Source: VRUE01 sp035548675 (GTDB lineage: Bacteria > Actinomycetota > Thermoleophilia > Solirubrobacterales > 70-9). Taken from it: a stretch of DNA of 64,000 bases. A model generated the notes under the pieces. That model was not told the DNA's origin. It saw only the letters and a program-made list of their open reading frames with translations, and did no database searches. The position numbers were made by a program, and so were the translations under genes. The DNA is taken from assembly GCA_035548675.1 (NCBI GenBank), contig DASZSJ010000089.1, positions 35,511-99,510 on the forward strand. Reading direction: 5' to 3'. How positions within the stretch are numbered: position 1 is the stretch's first letter; the number at the start of each line of letters is the position of its first letter. Positions 8,196 to 15,142 of this stretch are shown one piece after another.

Positions 8196-10460
8196 CTATT
8201 TGGCGGCGGCCTTGGCGCGTTTGCGGCCGCGCGTGGCCGTGTCGGCCTTGCTCGTGGCGGTGGCGGGGACCTCGTCCTCGTCGCCCTCGGGCAGCGGCTG
8301 CTTCGCCATCGCTTCTTTGGCCGCTTTCGCCGCTTCGCGTTCGGCGCGGCGTTTCTTCATCTCCTGCATCGACTCGCAGTCGTCGTTGAGGCAGAGGTTC
8401 CAGGGGCGGCCGCGGAAGGGCTGGACTTTCAGCCGCGGCGTCTCGCCGCAGATCGAGCAGCGTTCCTCGAGTTTGAAGACGTCGCCGCGCTGGGGCAACG
8501 GGAAGGTCTGGTCGCAGGACTCCGGATCGTCGGCTTTCCAGCCGCTGCAGCCGACGAAGCGCTTGCCCGACTTTTTCGCCCGGATGATGCGCAGCATGTT
8601 GGGCGAGCCGTCCTCCTTGGTGCGGCCCGCTTCTTCGCAGACCTTGCAGGGGCCGAGGATGCGGTCCTCGTCCATCCCCTTCCAGACGACTTTGGCCAGG
8701 TCTTCGCGGCTCTCGTCGATTTCAGACCAGGTGTTGTGGAGCAGTTCGCGGCTATCGCCGACGACGCTGTCCTTGGTCATCTCACCGGCGGCGATCTGGT
8801 CCATCTCCGCCTCGAGCTGGGCCGTCATCTCCGGCGTCGCCATCCGCGGCACGTATTTCTTGAACGCCTCGTACATCGCGATCCCGGTCTCCGAGGGAAT
8901 CGGCGGGTTGCTGTAGACGTAGCCGCGGTCGAAGAGCTTCTTGATGATGTCGGCGCGGGTTGCCTTGGTGCCGAGGCCGCGCTCCTCCATCATTTCGACC
9001 AGCTTCGCCTGCGAGATGCGCCCCGGCGGCTGCGTCTCCTTGTCGACGATCCAGGGCTCGCCGTCGAGCTCCAGCGTCTGGCCCTCCTGCAGGGCCGGGA
9101 TCTCCTCGTCGGAGGAGCGGGCGTAGGTGTAGATGCCGGCGTAGCCGGGGTCGACGACGACCGAGCCGCGCACGAAATAAGTCTGGTCGCCGGCCTGGAT
9201 GTCGGCGCGGGTGGACTCGGTGATCATCGGCGGGCTGAAGGTGGCGAGGAAGCGGCGCACGACCAGTTCGTAGACGCGCTTCTTGGAGCCGTCCAGGGCG
9301 CCGGGGTGGATCGCCTGGGTCGGGTAGATCGGCGGGTGGTCCGTCGTCTCTTTCTTGCCTCGGGTCGGTTTGAGCTCGCCGTCGAGCAGGCCCGAGGCGG
9401 CGGAGAACTCCTTGACCCGCACCAGCGAGGAGACCAGCTCGCGCAGCGGCAGCGACTGCGGGTAGACCGTGTTGTCGGTGCGCGGGTAGGAGATGAAGCC
9501 GTCCATGTAGAGGTCCTCGGCGATCCGCATCGCGCTGGCGGGGGTGATGCCGAGGCGGCTGGAGGCGTCGGTGGTGAAGGCGGTCGTGTTGTAGGGGGTC
9601 GGCGGTTTGCGCGTGTTTTTGCGCGCTGTCACCGACTTGACCGTGCCGGGACCGGCGGTGCCGGCGAGCGCCGCGTCGGCCTCGGCCTTCTCCCAGAACT
9701 TGTCGGTCTCGTGGTGGGTCTCGAAGCTGCCGTCGGGGTGCTGGAACTTGGCGAACAGTTCCCAGAAGGGTTTGGCGACGTGGGCGCGGCGCTCCATCTC
9801 GCGCTCGACGATCAGACCCAGGGTCGGGCTCTGGACGCGGCCGACCGAGAGGAAGTTGGAGCCGAAGCGGCGGGTGGAGAGGGAGACGGCGCGGGTCAGC
9901 GTCGCGCCCCAGAGCAGGTCGATGTCCTGGCGGGCGGCGCCGGCGTTGGCGAGCGGGTAGGAGAGCTCGTCGAGCTCGTCGAAGGCGCGCTCGATCTCCT
10001 CTTTGGTCAGCGCCGAGTAGCGGGCGCGCTGGATCCGCAGCGTGCCGGCCTTGGTTTCCTCGCGCGTGCCGAGCTCCGGGTTGGCGTCGAGCATCTCCTC
10101 CAGCGCCTCGAGCCCGATCAGCTCGCCCTCGCGGTCGAAGTCGGTGGCGATCACCAGCTCGTCGGCCTCTTTCGCCACCTTGCGGATCGCCTTGACCACG
10201 TTCTTGTCGGTCGGCTCCTTGATCAGCTCGGCGTCGATCAGGTCGTGCAGGTCGGTTTTCTGCCAGTTCGAGTAGCCCTCGGGGAAGGCCGGGCCGAGCA
10301 CGTGGCCCTTGAGCCCGATCGTGCGGTGCGTCTCCCCCGCCTCGTCTGTCCACGTGTAGTACGGGACTTTGAAGGTTTTGTCGCTGCTCGCCGTCCCCTT
10401 GCTGAGGAAGGTCGCGATCTTCTCGGCGCTGTTGTTCTTCTCGGTGACTATGAGTCTCAT
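8196..10460 (-). CDS. topA: DNA topoisomerase I, archaeal-like
   Basis: A 754-residue type IA topoisomerase that relaxes negative supercoils. The Toprim domain starts LIVTEKNNSAEKIA and carries ATDFDREGELIG. The active-site tyrosine is in FISYPRTDNTVYP. The C-terminal third has two cysteine clusters (CKVCEE... and CSICGE...) and a basic Lys/Ala-rich tail. The N-terminal segment IGLKGHVLGPAFPEGYSNW looks more like archaeal topoisomerase I than the usual bacterial TopA; that is judged by eye. It is the first gene of a leftward series with tmk and holB. Confidence 0.93.
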   Translation of the reverse strand: MRLIVTEKNNSAEKIATFLSKGTASSDKTFKVPYYTWTDEAGETHRTIGLKGHVLGPAFPEGYSNWQKTDLHDLIDAELIKEPTDKNVVKAIRKVAKEADELVIATDFDREGELIGLEALEEMLDANPELGTREETKAGTLRIQRARYSALTKEEIERAFDELDELSYPLANAGAARQDIDLLWGATLTRAVSLSTRRFGSNFLSVGRVQSPTLGLIVEREMERRAHVAKPFWELFAKFQHPDGSFETHHETDKFWEKAEADAALAGTAGPGTVKSVTARKNTRKPPTPYNTTAFTTDASSRLGITPASAMRIAEDLYMDGFISYPRTDNTVYPQSLPLRELVSSLVRVKEFSAASGLLDGELKPTRGKKETTDHPPIYPTQAIHPGALDGSKKRVYELVVRRFLATFSPPMITESTRADIQAGDQTYFVRGSVVVDPGYAGIYTYARSSDEEIPALQEGQTLELDGEPWIVDKETQPPGRISQAKLVEMMEERGLGTKATRADIIKKLFDRGYVYSNPPIPSETGIAMYEAFKKYVPRMATPEMTAQLEAEMDQIAAGEMTKDSVVGDSRELLHNTWSEIDESREDLAKVVWKGMDEDRILGPCKVCEEAGRTKEDGSPNMLRIIRAKKSGKRFVGCSGWKADDPESCDQTFPLPQRGDVFKLEERCSICGETPRLKVQPFRGRPWNLCLNDDCESMQEMKKRRAEREAAKAAKEAMAKQPLPEGDEDEVPATATSKADTATRGRKRAKAAAK

Positions 10461-10583
10461 CGGGCGGCGAGGGTAGCAGGGGCGCTCGGCGACCCCTCCC
10501 CGACCGAAAACCGAAGTGCGCCCCTACATATGTGCCCGCGGCCTGCCGATGAGGGGTGCAATGTCCATAGGATCGCGACCTCA

Positions 10584-11516
10584 ATGAAGGCTCTGGTCAC
10601 AGGCGGGGCGGGCTTCATCGGCTCCAACCTGGTCGACGCGCTGCTGGCGCGGGGCGACGAGGTCGTGGTCGTCGACGACCTCTCCACGGGGCGCCGCGAG
10701 AACCTCGAGGCGGCGCTGGCAAACGGCGCCACCCTGGTCGAGGCCGACATCCGCGACCGCGCGGCGCTGGAAGCGCTGGCCGGGCGCGAGCGGCCCGAGG
10801 TCGTCTTCCACCTGGCGGCGCAGATCGACGTGCGCAAGTCGATCGCCGACCCCGCCTTCGACGCCTCAATCAACGTCGGCGGCACCGCCAACGTGCTCGA
10901 GGCGGCGCGGGTGGCGGAGTCCCGGCGCGTCGTCTTCAGCTCGACCGGGGGGGCGATCTACGGCGAGGGCGAGGGACAGCAGCTGCCGCTGGCCGAGGAT
11001 GCGCCGCTGGCGCCGGAGGCCCCCTACGGACAGAGCAAGTACGCCGGCGAGGGCTACCTGGCGCTCTACGAACGCCTCTACGACCTCTCCAGCGTGCCGC
11101 TGCGACTCGGCAACGTCTACGGCCCGCGCCAGGATCCGCTTGGCGAGGCCGGCGTGATCGCGATCTTCTGCGGGCGCCTGCGCGAGGGCCGGCGACCGAC
11201 CGTCTTCGGCGACGGCAAGCAGACCCGCGACTACATATATGTGGGCGACGTGGTGGCGGCCTTCATCGCGGCGGCGGGCGCGGAGACGAGCGGCCCGCTC
11301 AACGTCGGCACCGGCATCGAGACCGACGTGCTGGAGCTGGTCCGCCAGCTCGGCGAGCTGGGCGGCTCCGGCGACTTCGAGCCCGAGTTCGCCCCGCCCC
11401 GCACCGGTGAGGTGCAGCGCATCTCGATCGACCCCGCCCGCGCCGCGCGCGAGCTCGACTGGTGCCCCAGGGTCGACCTCGCCAAGGGCCTCCGCATCAC
11501 CCTCGACTCGATCTAA
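10584..11516 (+). CDS. NAD-dependent epimerase/dehydratase, UDP-glucose 4-epimerase type
   Basis: A 310-residue extended short-chain dehydrogenase. It begins MKALVTGGAGFIGSNLVDAL (NAD-binding GxxGxxG). The catalytic Ser/Thr is in FSSTGGAIYG and the YxxxK pair in APYGQSKYAGEGY. The segment RDYIYVGDVV is typical of UDP-sugar epimerases. It interconverts nucleotide sugars for envelope glycans; galactose versus other specificity cannot be assigned. The start at 10584 is preceded by a weak ribosome site. It is followed by a 49-bp palindrome of family D. Confidence 0.87.
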   Translation: MKALVTGGAGFIGSNLVDALLARGDEVVVVDDLSTGRRENLEAALANGATLVEADIRDRAALEALAGRERPEVVFHLAAQIDVRKSIADPAFDASINVGGTANVLEAARVAESRRVVFSSTGGAIYGEGEGQQLPLAEDAPLAPEAPYGQSKYAGEGYLALYERLYDLSSVPLRLGNVYGPRQDPLGEAGVIAIFCGRLREGRRPTVFGDGKQTRDYIYVGDVVAAFIAAAGAETSGPLNVGTGIETDVLELVRQLGELGGSGDFEPEFAPPRTGEVQRISIDPARAARELDWCPRVDLAKGLRITLDSI

Positions 11517-11537
11517 GGCCGACGGGGGCAACGGGGG

Positions 11538-11586
11538 GCCGACGGGCCCCAAACGTGACATAGCGACACGTTTTCGGCCCGTCGGC
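11538..11586. repeat. Family D palindrome, copy D1
   Basis: Arms GCCGACGGGCC (11538-11548) and GGCCCGTCGGC (11576-11586) with an inner ACGTG/CACGT pairing and a loop containing acatagcga. It matches 43099-43147 inside nuoG at 42 of 49 positions with no gap. It lies between the epimerase and the siroheme gene. Confidence 0.85.
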
Positions 11587-11620
11587 GGGCAGTTGGCGGG
11601 GGATCACTAGGCTTTGGGGC

Positions 11621-12376
11621 ATGCCCGCCCAGGCCTATGCCGGCAAGGAGTGCGTCTGTCAGCTGCGCAAGGGGATCTGCGACCAGTCCTGCGTGCGCGA
11701 CATGCTGGAGACTCCCTTCTACATCGCCTGCCTGAAGCTGAAGGGGCGGCGCTGCGTGGTGGTCGGCGGCGGCGACATCGGCCTCGAGAAGGTCGAGGGA
11801 CTGCTCACCTGCGACGCCGACGTGACCCTGATCGCGCCGGTCGCCCACCCCGAGCTGGAAAGCCTCGCGGCGGAGGGGTCGATCGCCTGGGAGAGACGGG
11901 CCTACGCCGGCCCGGCCGACCTCGAGGGCGTTTTCATGGCGATCGCCTCGACCGATGACACCGAGGTCAACATCCAGGTCTACGACGACGCCGAGCGCCG
12001 GGCGATGCTGGTCAACATCGTCGACGTGCCGCCGCTCTGCAACTTCATCCTGCCGGCGATCGTGCGCACCGGCCCGCTGGCGATCGCGATCTCGACCGCG
12101 GGCGCCTCGCCCGCCCTGGCGAAGCGGATGAAGCGCGAGATCTCCGACCTCTTCGGCGAGGAGTACGCGCGCCTGGCGGTGATCCTCAACGACGCCCGCG
12201 GCTGGGCGAAGGCGACGCTGCCCACCTACCAGGACCGCAAGGAGTTCTTCGAGGGAATCGTCAATGGCGACCCCGACCCGATCGAGCTGCTCGGCGCCGG
12301 CCAGGAGGCAGAGGTGCTGGCCCTGATCGAGGCGGCCAAGGAGCGCGCCGCCGCGTCACTCGCCGCTGCAAGCTGA
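11621..12376 (+). CDS. Precorrin-2 dehydrogenase/sirohydrochlorin ferrochelatase-like protein
   Basis: A 251-residue protein related to the N-terminal part of CysG and to Met8p. It has a Rossmann motif in RRCVVVGGGDIGLEKVEGLL, then SIAWERRAYAGPADLEG and the family signature NIVDVPPLCNFILPAIVRTGPLAI (residues about 127-150), followed by STAGASPALAKRMK. It oxidises precorrin-2 to sirohydrochlorin and may insert iron for siroheme. The first 27 residues hold four cysteines (CVC, C, C) not typical of the family. They may bind a metal, or the true start may be the Met at 11702. The 3' end overlaps the convergent MarR gene by 21 bp. Confidence 0.87.
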   Translation: MPAQAYAGKECVCQLRKGICDQSCVRDMLETPFYIACLKLKGRRCVVVGGGDIGLEKVEGLLTCDADVTLIAPVAHPELESLAAEGSIAWERRAYAGPADLEGVFMAIASTDDTEVNIQVYDDAERRAMLVNIVDVPPLCNFILPAIVRTGPLAIAISTAGASPALAKRMKREISDLFGEEYARLAVILNDARGWAKATLPTYQDRKEFFEGIVNGDPDPIELLGAGQEAEVLALIEAAKERAAASLAAAS

Positions 12377-12847
12377 GACCCGCACGCGCTCCAGCGTCTC
12401 GCGCAGTGCGTCGGCCTCGGCGGCGCTGAGCTTCGAGGCGAAGCTCGACTTCAGCTCGGCGACGACGACCGGGCGCATCTCTTCGAGCAGCTCGGCGCCG
12501 GCCGGCAGCAGCGTCGCGTAGCTGACGCGACGATCGGTCTCGCAGAAGGTCCGCTCCAGGAGACCGGCTTTGACCAGGCGGTCGACCAGCTTGGTCAAGC
12601 CACCGCGGGTGATCACCAGCGCCTCGGCCAGGTCTCCCATCTTCATCCGTTGTTGCGGGGAATCGGCGACCGTGGCCAACACCTCGTACCAGGGAAGCGG
12701 TGGGAAATCGGCCGCGGCGAGGGACTCCTGCAGGCGGCCGGCGATCGCCGCGTGGGTGCGGGCGAGCGCGCTCCAAGCCTCGCCGTGCGCGCTGCGCTGC
12801 GGCTTGGCGGTCGGAAGGGCGGCGGCCTGCGGGTTCATCGACCCCAA
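12356..12847 (-). CDS. MarR-family transcriptional regulator
   Basis: A 163-residue winged-helix regulator. The HTH is MGDLAEALVITRGGLTKLVDRLVKAGLLER followed by the wing with DRRVSY, the usual D-x-R signature. It probably represses its own gene and the divergent YceI gene, since a perfect inverted repeat lies in the shared promoter region. The ligand is unknown. Start options are 12847 or the second Met at 12838; neither has a strong ribosome site. Confidence 0.9.
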   Translation of the reverse strand: MGSMNPQAAALPTAKPQRSAHGEAWSALARTHAAIAGRLQESLAAADFPPLPWYEVLATVADSPQQRMKMGDLAEALVITRGGLTKLVDRLVKAGLLERTFCETDRRVSYATLLPAGAELLEEMRPVVVAELKSSFASKLSAAEADALRETLERVRVSACSGE

Positions 12848-12854
12848 TTGTCGC

Positions 12855-12869
12855 AGACAAACGTTGTCT
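12855..12869. promoter_or_regulatory. Candidate MarR operator
   Basis: AGACAA (12855-12860) and TTGTCT (12864-12869) form a perfect hyphenated dyad. It sits 8 bp upstream of the MarR start and just before the rightward promoter, a typical place for autoregulation. Confidence 0.6.
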
Positions 12870-12878
12870 TGACAATAG

Positions 12879-12906
12879 TTGACTAGCCAAGTGTTTCTGC
12901 TAAGAT
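12879..12906 (+). promoter_or_regulatory. Candidate sigma-70-type promoter for the YceI gene
   Basis: TTGACT (12879-12884), a 16-bp spacer and TAAGAT (12901-12906) lie 54 bp ahead of the YceI start, which has a good GGAG ribosome site. A second TTGACA at 12869 overlaps the operator. Confidence 0.55.
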
Positions 12907-12959
12907 TGTTTCTGCGTCAATCATTGAAACGTCAACGAGCTTGAGGAGAAACCGAAACG

Positions 12960-13511
12960 ATGAGCACGCAGACCGCCCAGCAGCAGATCCCAGCCGGCAC
13001 CTACGCAGTGGACCCCGTCCACTCCTCGGTCAACTTCGCCATCACCCACAACGGCGTCGCCACCTTCCGCAGCGGCTTTGCCGCCTACGAGGCCCGCCTC
13101 AGCGGCGGCGAGGCGCCGGCCCTGGAGGGGACCGTCGACGTCGCCAGCGTCAAGGTCGACGAGGAGCAGCTCAAGGGTCACCTCCTCTCCCCCGACTTCT
13201 TCGACGCCAGCCGCCACCCGCAGTTGCGCTTCCGCTCGAGCTCGCTCGACGTCGCCGAGGACGGCACGGCGACGCTGCGCGGCGCGCTCGAGATCCGCGG
13301 CGAGGTCCGCGAGGTCGAGGCGCGCGGCAAGTTCGGCCAGCTCGGCGCCGACCTCGCCGGCAAGGCCCGCGTCGGCCTCTCCGTCAGCGCTGAGGTCGAC
13401 CGGCGCGACTTCGGGCTCGACTGGAACGCCGAGCTGCCGAGCGGCGGCGAGGTGCTCGACTACGCGGTCGCGATCGACGTCGAGCTGGAGCTGGTCGAGG
13501 AGGGCGAGTAA
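12960..13511 (+). CDS. YceI-family lipid-binding protein
   Basis: A 183-residue YceI-like protein with the family core: AGTYAVDPVHSSVNF at residues 12-26, then FRSGFAAYEARL, HLLSPDFFDASRHPQLRF and a C-terminal DFGLDWN. YceI proteins form a lipocalin-like barrel that binds polyisoprenoid or similar lipids. There is no signal peptide here, so it is likely cytoplasmic. It is divergent from the MarR gene, probably controlled by it, and followed by an FMN reductase two bases later, suggesting a redox or quinone-stress operon. Confidence 0.92.
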   Translation: MSTQTAQQQIPAGTYAVDPVHSSVNFAITHNGVATFRSGFAAYEARLSGGEAPALEGTVDVASVKVDEEQLKGHLLSPDFFDASRHPQLRFRSSSLDVAEDGTATLRGALEIRGEVREVEARGKFGQLGADLAGKARVGLSVSAEVDRRDFGLDWNAELPSGGEVLDYAVAIDVELELVEEGE

Positions 13512-13513
13512 CG

Positions 13514-14083
13514 ATGCGGGTGCTGGGCATCTCCGGCAGCCTGCGGCGCGGCTCGCTGAACAGCGCCCTGCTGCGGGCGGCTGCCGAGCGGTTGCCCGGC
13601 GGCGCCGAGCTGGTCGAGTTCGACCGGCTCGGCGAGGTCCCGCCCTACGACGAGGACGTCGAAACAGAGGGGACGCCACCCGTGGTCGAGGCACTGCGCC
13701 AGGCGGTGCGCGACGCCGACGCCGTGCTGATCGCCACCCCCGAGTACAACCACTCGATCCCCGGTCAACTGAAGAACGCGCTCGACTGGGTCTCGCGACC
13801 GGCCGGCAAGAGCGCCCTCAACGGCACGCCGGCCGCTGCGATCGGCGCCTCGACCGGGATGTTCGGCGCGGTCTGGGCCCAGGCCGAGCTGCGCAAAGTG
13901 CTCGGCGCCCTGGGCGGCCGCGTGGTCGAGGCCGAGCTGCCGATCGGCCGTGCGAAGGAGCAGCTCGCCGGCGACCGCCTCGAGCTCAACCCCCAGCAGT
14001 CCGAGCAACTCGAGGACATCCTCGCCCAGCTCATTGCCGAGGCCGAGCTGGAGCGCGAGGCCCAGCTGGCGACCACGGCCTAG
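13514..14083 (+). CDS. NADPH-dependent FMN reductase family protein
   Basis: A 189-residue flavodoxin-like reductase. It starts MRVLGISGSLRRGSLNSALL (phosphate-binding loop for FMN) and contains the family motif ATPEYNHSIPGQLKNALDW. These enzymes reduce FMN, quinones or azo compounds. It is in an operon with the YceI gene, separated by two bases. Its TAG stop is followed one base later by a family A palindrome. Confidence 0.92.
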   Translation: MRVLGISGSLRRGSLNSALLRAAAERLPGGAELVEFDRLGEVPPYDEDVETEGTPPVVEALRQAVRDADAVLIATPEYNHSIPGQLKNALDWVSRPAGKSALNGTPAAAIGASTGMFGAVWAQAELRKVLGALGGRVVEAELPIGRAKEQLAGDRLELNPQQSEQLEDILAQLIAEAELEREAQLATTA

Positions 14084-14135
14084 CGAACTGCATCAAATTC
14101 TCACCCTGCCAGGGTGAGAATTTGATGCAGTTCGC
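14083..14135. repeat. Family A palindrome, copy A1
   Basis: A perfect 25-bp stem (14083-14107 with 14111-14135) with a 3-base loop. The conserved 49-bp core begins GAACTGCATCAAATTCT at 14085 and ends AGAATTTGATGCAGTTC at 14133. It starts at the G of a TAG stop and fills the gap between convergent genes. A half-copy is at 14183-14196. Confidence 0.92.
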
Positions 14136-14182
14136 GGGCGGGCGGCTGCCGCCCGCCAGCCGCTGGTCGGCGGGCGCTGCTT

Positions 14183-14196
14183 TTGATGCAGTTCAC
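14183..14196. repeat. Partial family A element
   Basis: TTTTGATGCAGTTC matches the right arm of family A without its partner. It lies just outside the stop of the hemolysin III gene. Confidence 0.55.
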
Positions 14197-14202
14197 CGCC
14201 CG

Positions 14203-14958
14203 TCAGGCGGCCGGCAGGGCGAAGAAGGCGATCGCGGCGAAGTGGGCGGCGGCGGCGGCGATGACGAAGGCGTGGAAGATCTCGTGGTAGCCGAAGATGC
14301 GGGGGTTCGGGTTGGGACGCTGGAGCGCGTAGACGACGGCGCCCGCGGTGTACAGCAGGCCGCCGGCGGCGACCAGCAGGGTGCCCGTCACCCCCATATC
14401 GTTCCAGAGCTGGGGGAAAGCGATGGCGGCGACCCAGCCGAGCGAGAGGTATATGAGCGCCGCCACCCACTTGGGGTGTTCGATCCAGACCATCTCGACG
14501 ATCGCGCCGGCGATCGCGCCGATCCAGACGACGACGAGGATCGCGTCGGCGAGCGGACCGCTGAGAACGAGCAGGGCGAAGGGCGTGTAGGTGCCGGCGA
14601 TGAGGAAGAAGATCATCGAGTGGTCGAGGCGGCGCATCCAGCGCCGCACGCTGGGCCGCTTCCAGTCGACCCGGTGATAGAGGGCGCTGGTGCCGAACAG
14701 GGCCGAGAGGCTGACAGCGTAGATCGCCACCGCCAGCGTCGCCTTCGGCGTCTTCGCCGCGACGATCAGCCCGGCGCCGAGGAAGAGCGAGATGAAGAAG
14801 GCCCACTCGTGCGAGACCCCGCGCAGCTTCGGCTTGACCGCGGCGAGCGCGTCGGTGGCGGCATCGCGAGCGGCCCCAGCCCGTTCGACCGCCGCCTCCT
14901 TGGCGGCAGTTGCCCGCTCGCTCATCCGTTCGGCGCCCCCGCGCAGGTCCTCGACCAT
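14203..14958 (-). CDS. Hemolysin III (PAQR) family membrane protein
   Basis: A 251-residue protein starting MVEDLRGGAERMSERATAA, with a charged Ala-rich N-terminal helix and then seven membrane helices. Family motifs are SALYHRVDWKRPSVRRWMRRLDHS and, near the end, the metal-binding FGYHEIFHAFVI. PAQR proteins of bacteria have been called hemolysin III, but the role is more likely in membrane lipid homeostasis. The start at 14958 is chosen because upstream sequence has no membrane-protein character and overlaps the nrdJ leader. It is divergent from nrdJ. Confidence 0.9.
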   Translation of the reverse strand: MVEDLRGGAERMSERATAAKEAAVERAGAARDAATDALAAVKPKLRGVSHEWAFFISLFLGAGLIVAAKTPKATLAVAIYAVSLSALFGTSALYHRVDWKRPSVRRWMRRLDHSMIFFLIAGTYTPFALLVLSGPLADAILVVVWIGAIAGAIVEMVWIEHPKWVAALIYLSLGWVAAIAFPQLWNDMGVTGTLLVAAGGLLYTAGAVVYALQRPNPNPRIFGYHEIFHAFVIAAAAAHFAAIAFFALPAA

Positions 14959-15142
14959 CGCCCCCAAGGGTACCCGGAACTTTGTGCCGAGATTGCGGAA
15001 TTGCCACCATGTAGGGAGCGGCGAATTGCAATAGATCTTTCGCAGGCCGTGCGTGACACCCCTGAACTGACAGGCGTTCCGTCCGCGCCAAAGGCAATCC
15101 TGGGAAGTCCCCCCTGAAAGTCGCCGCGAGAGGAGAAGTTTG

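Noticed and set aside
8736..10583. Long plus-strand frame antisense to topA
   Set aside because: It is a GC-rich shadow of topA; only its last part, from 10584, is a real gene (the epimerase).
14959..15142. Cobalamin riboswitch or NrdR boxes upstream of nrdJ
   Set aside because: No B12-box-like core or NrdR-type palindrome was found, although the gene is B12-dependent.
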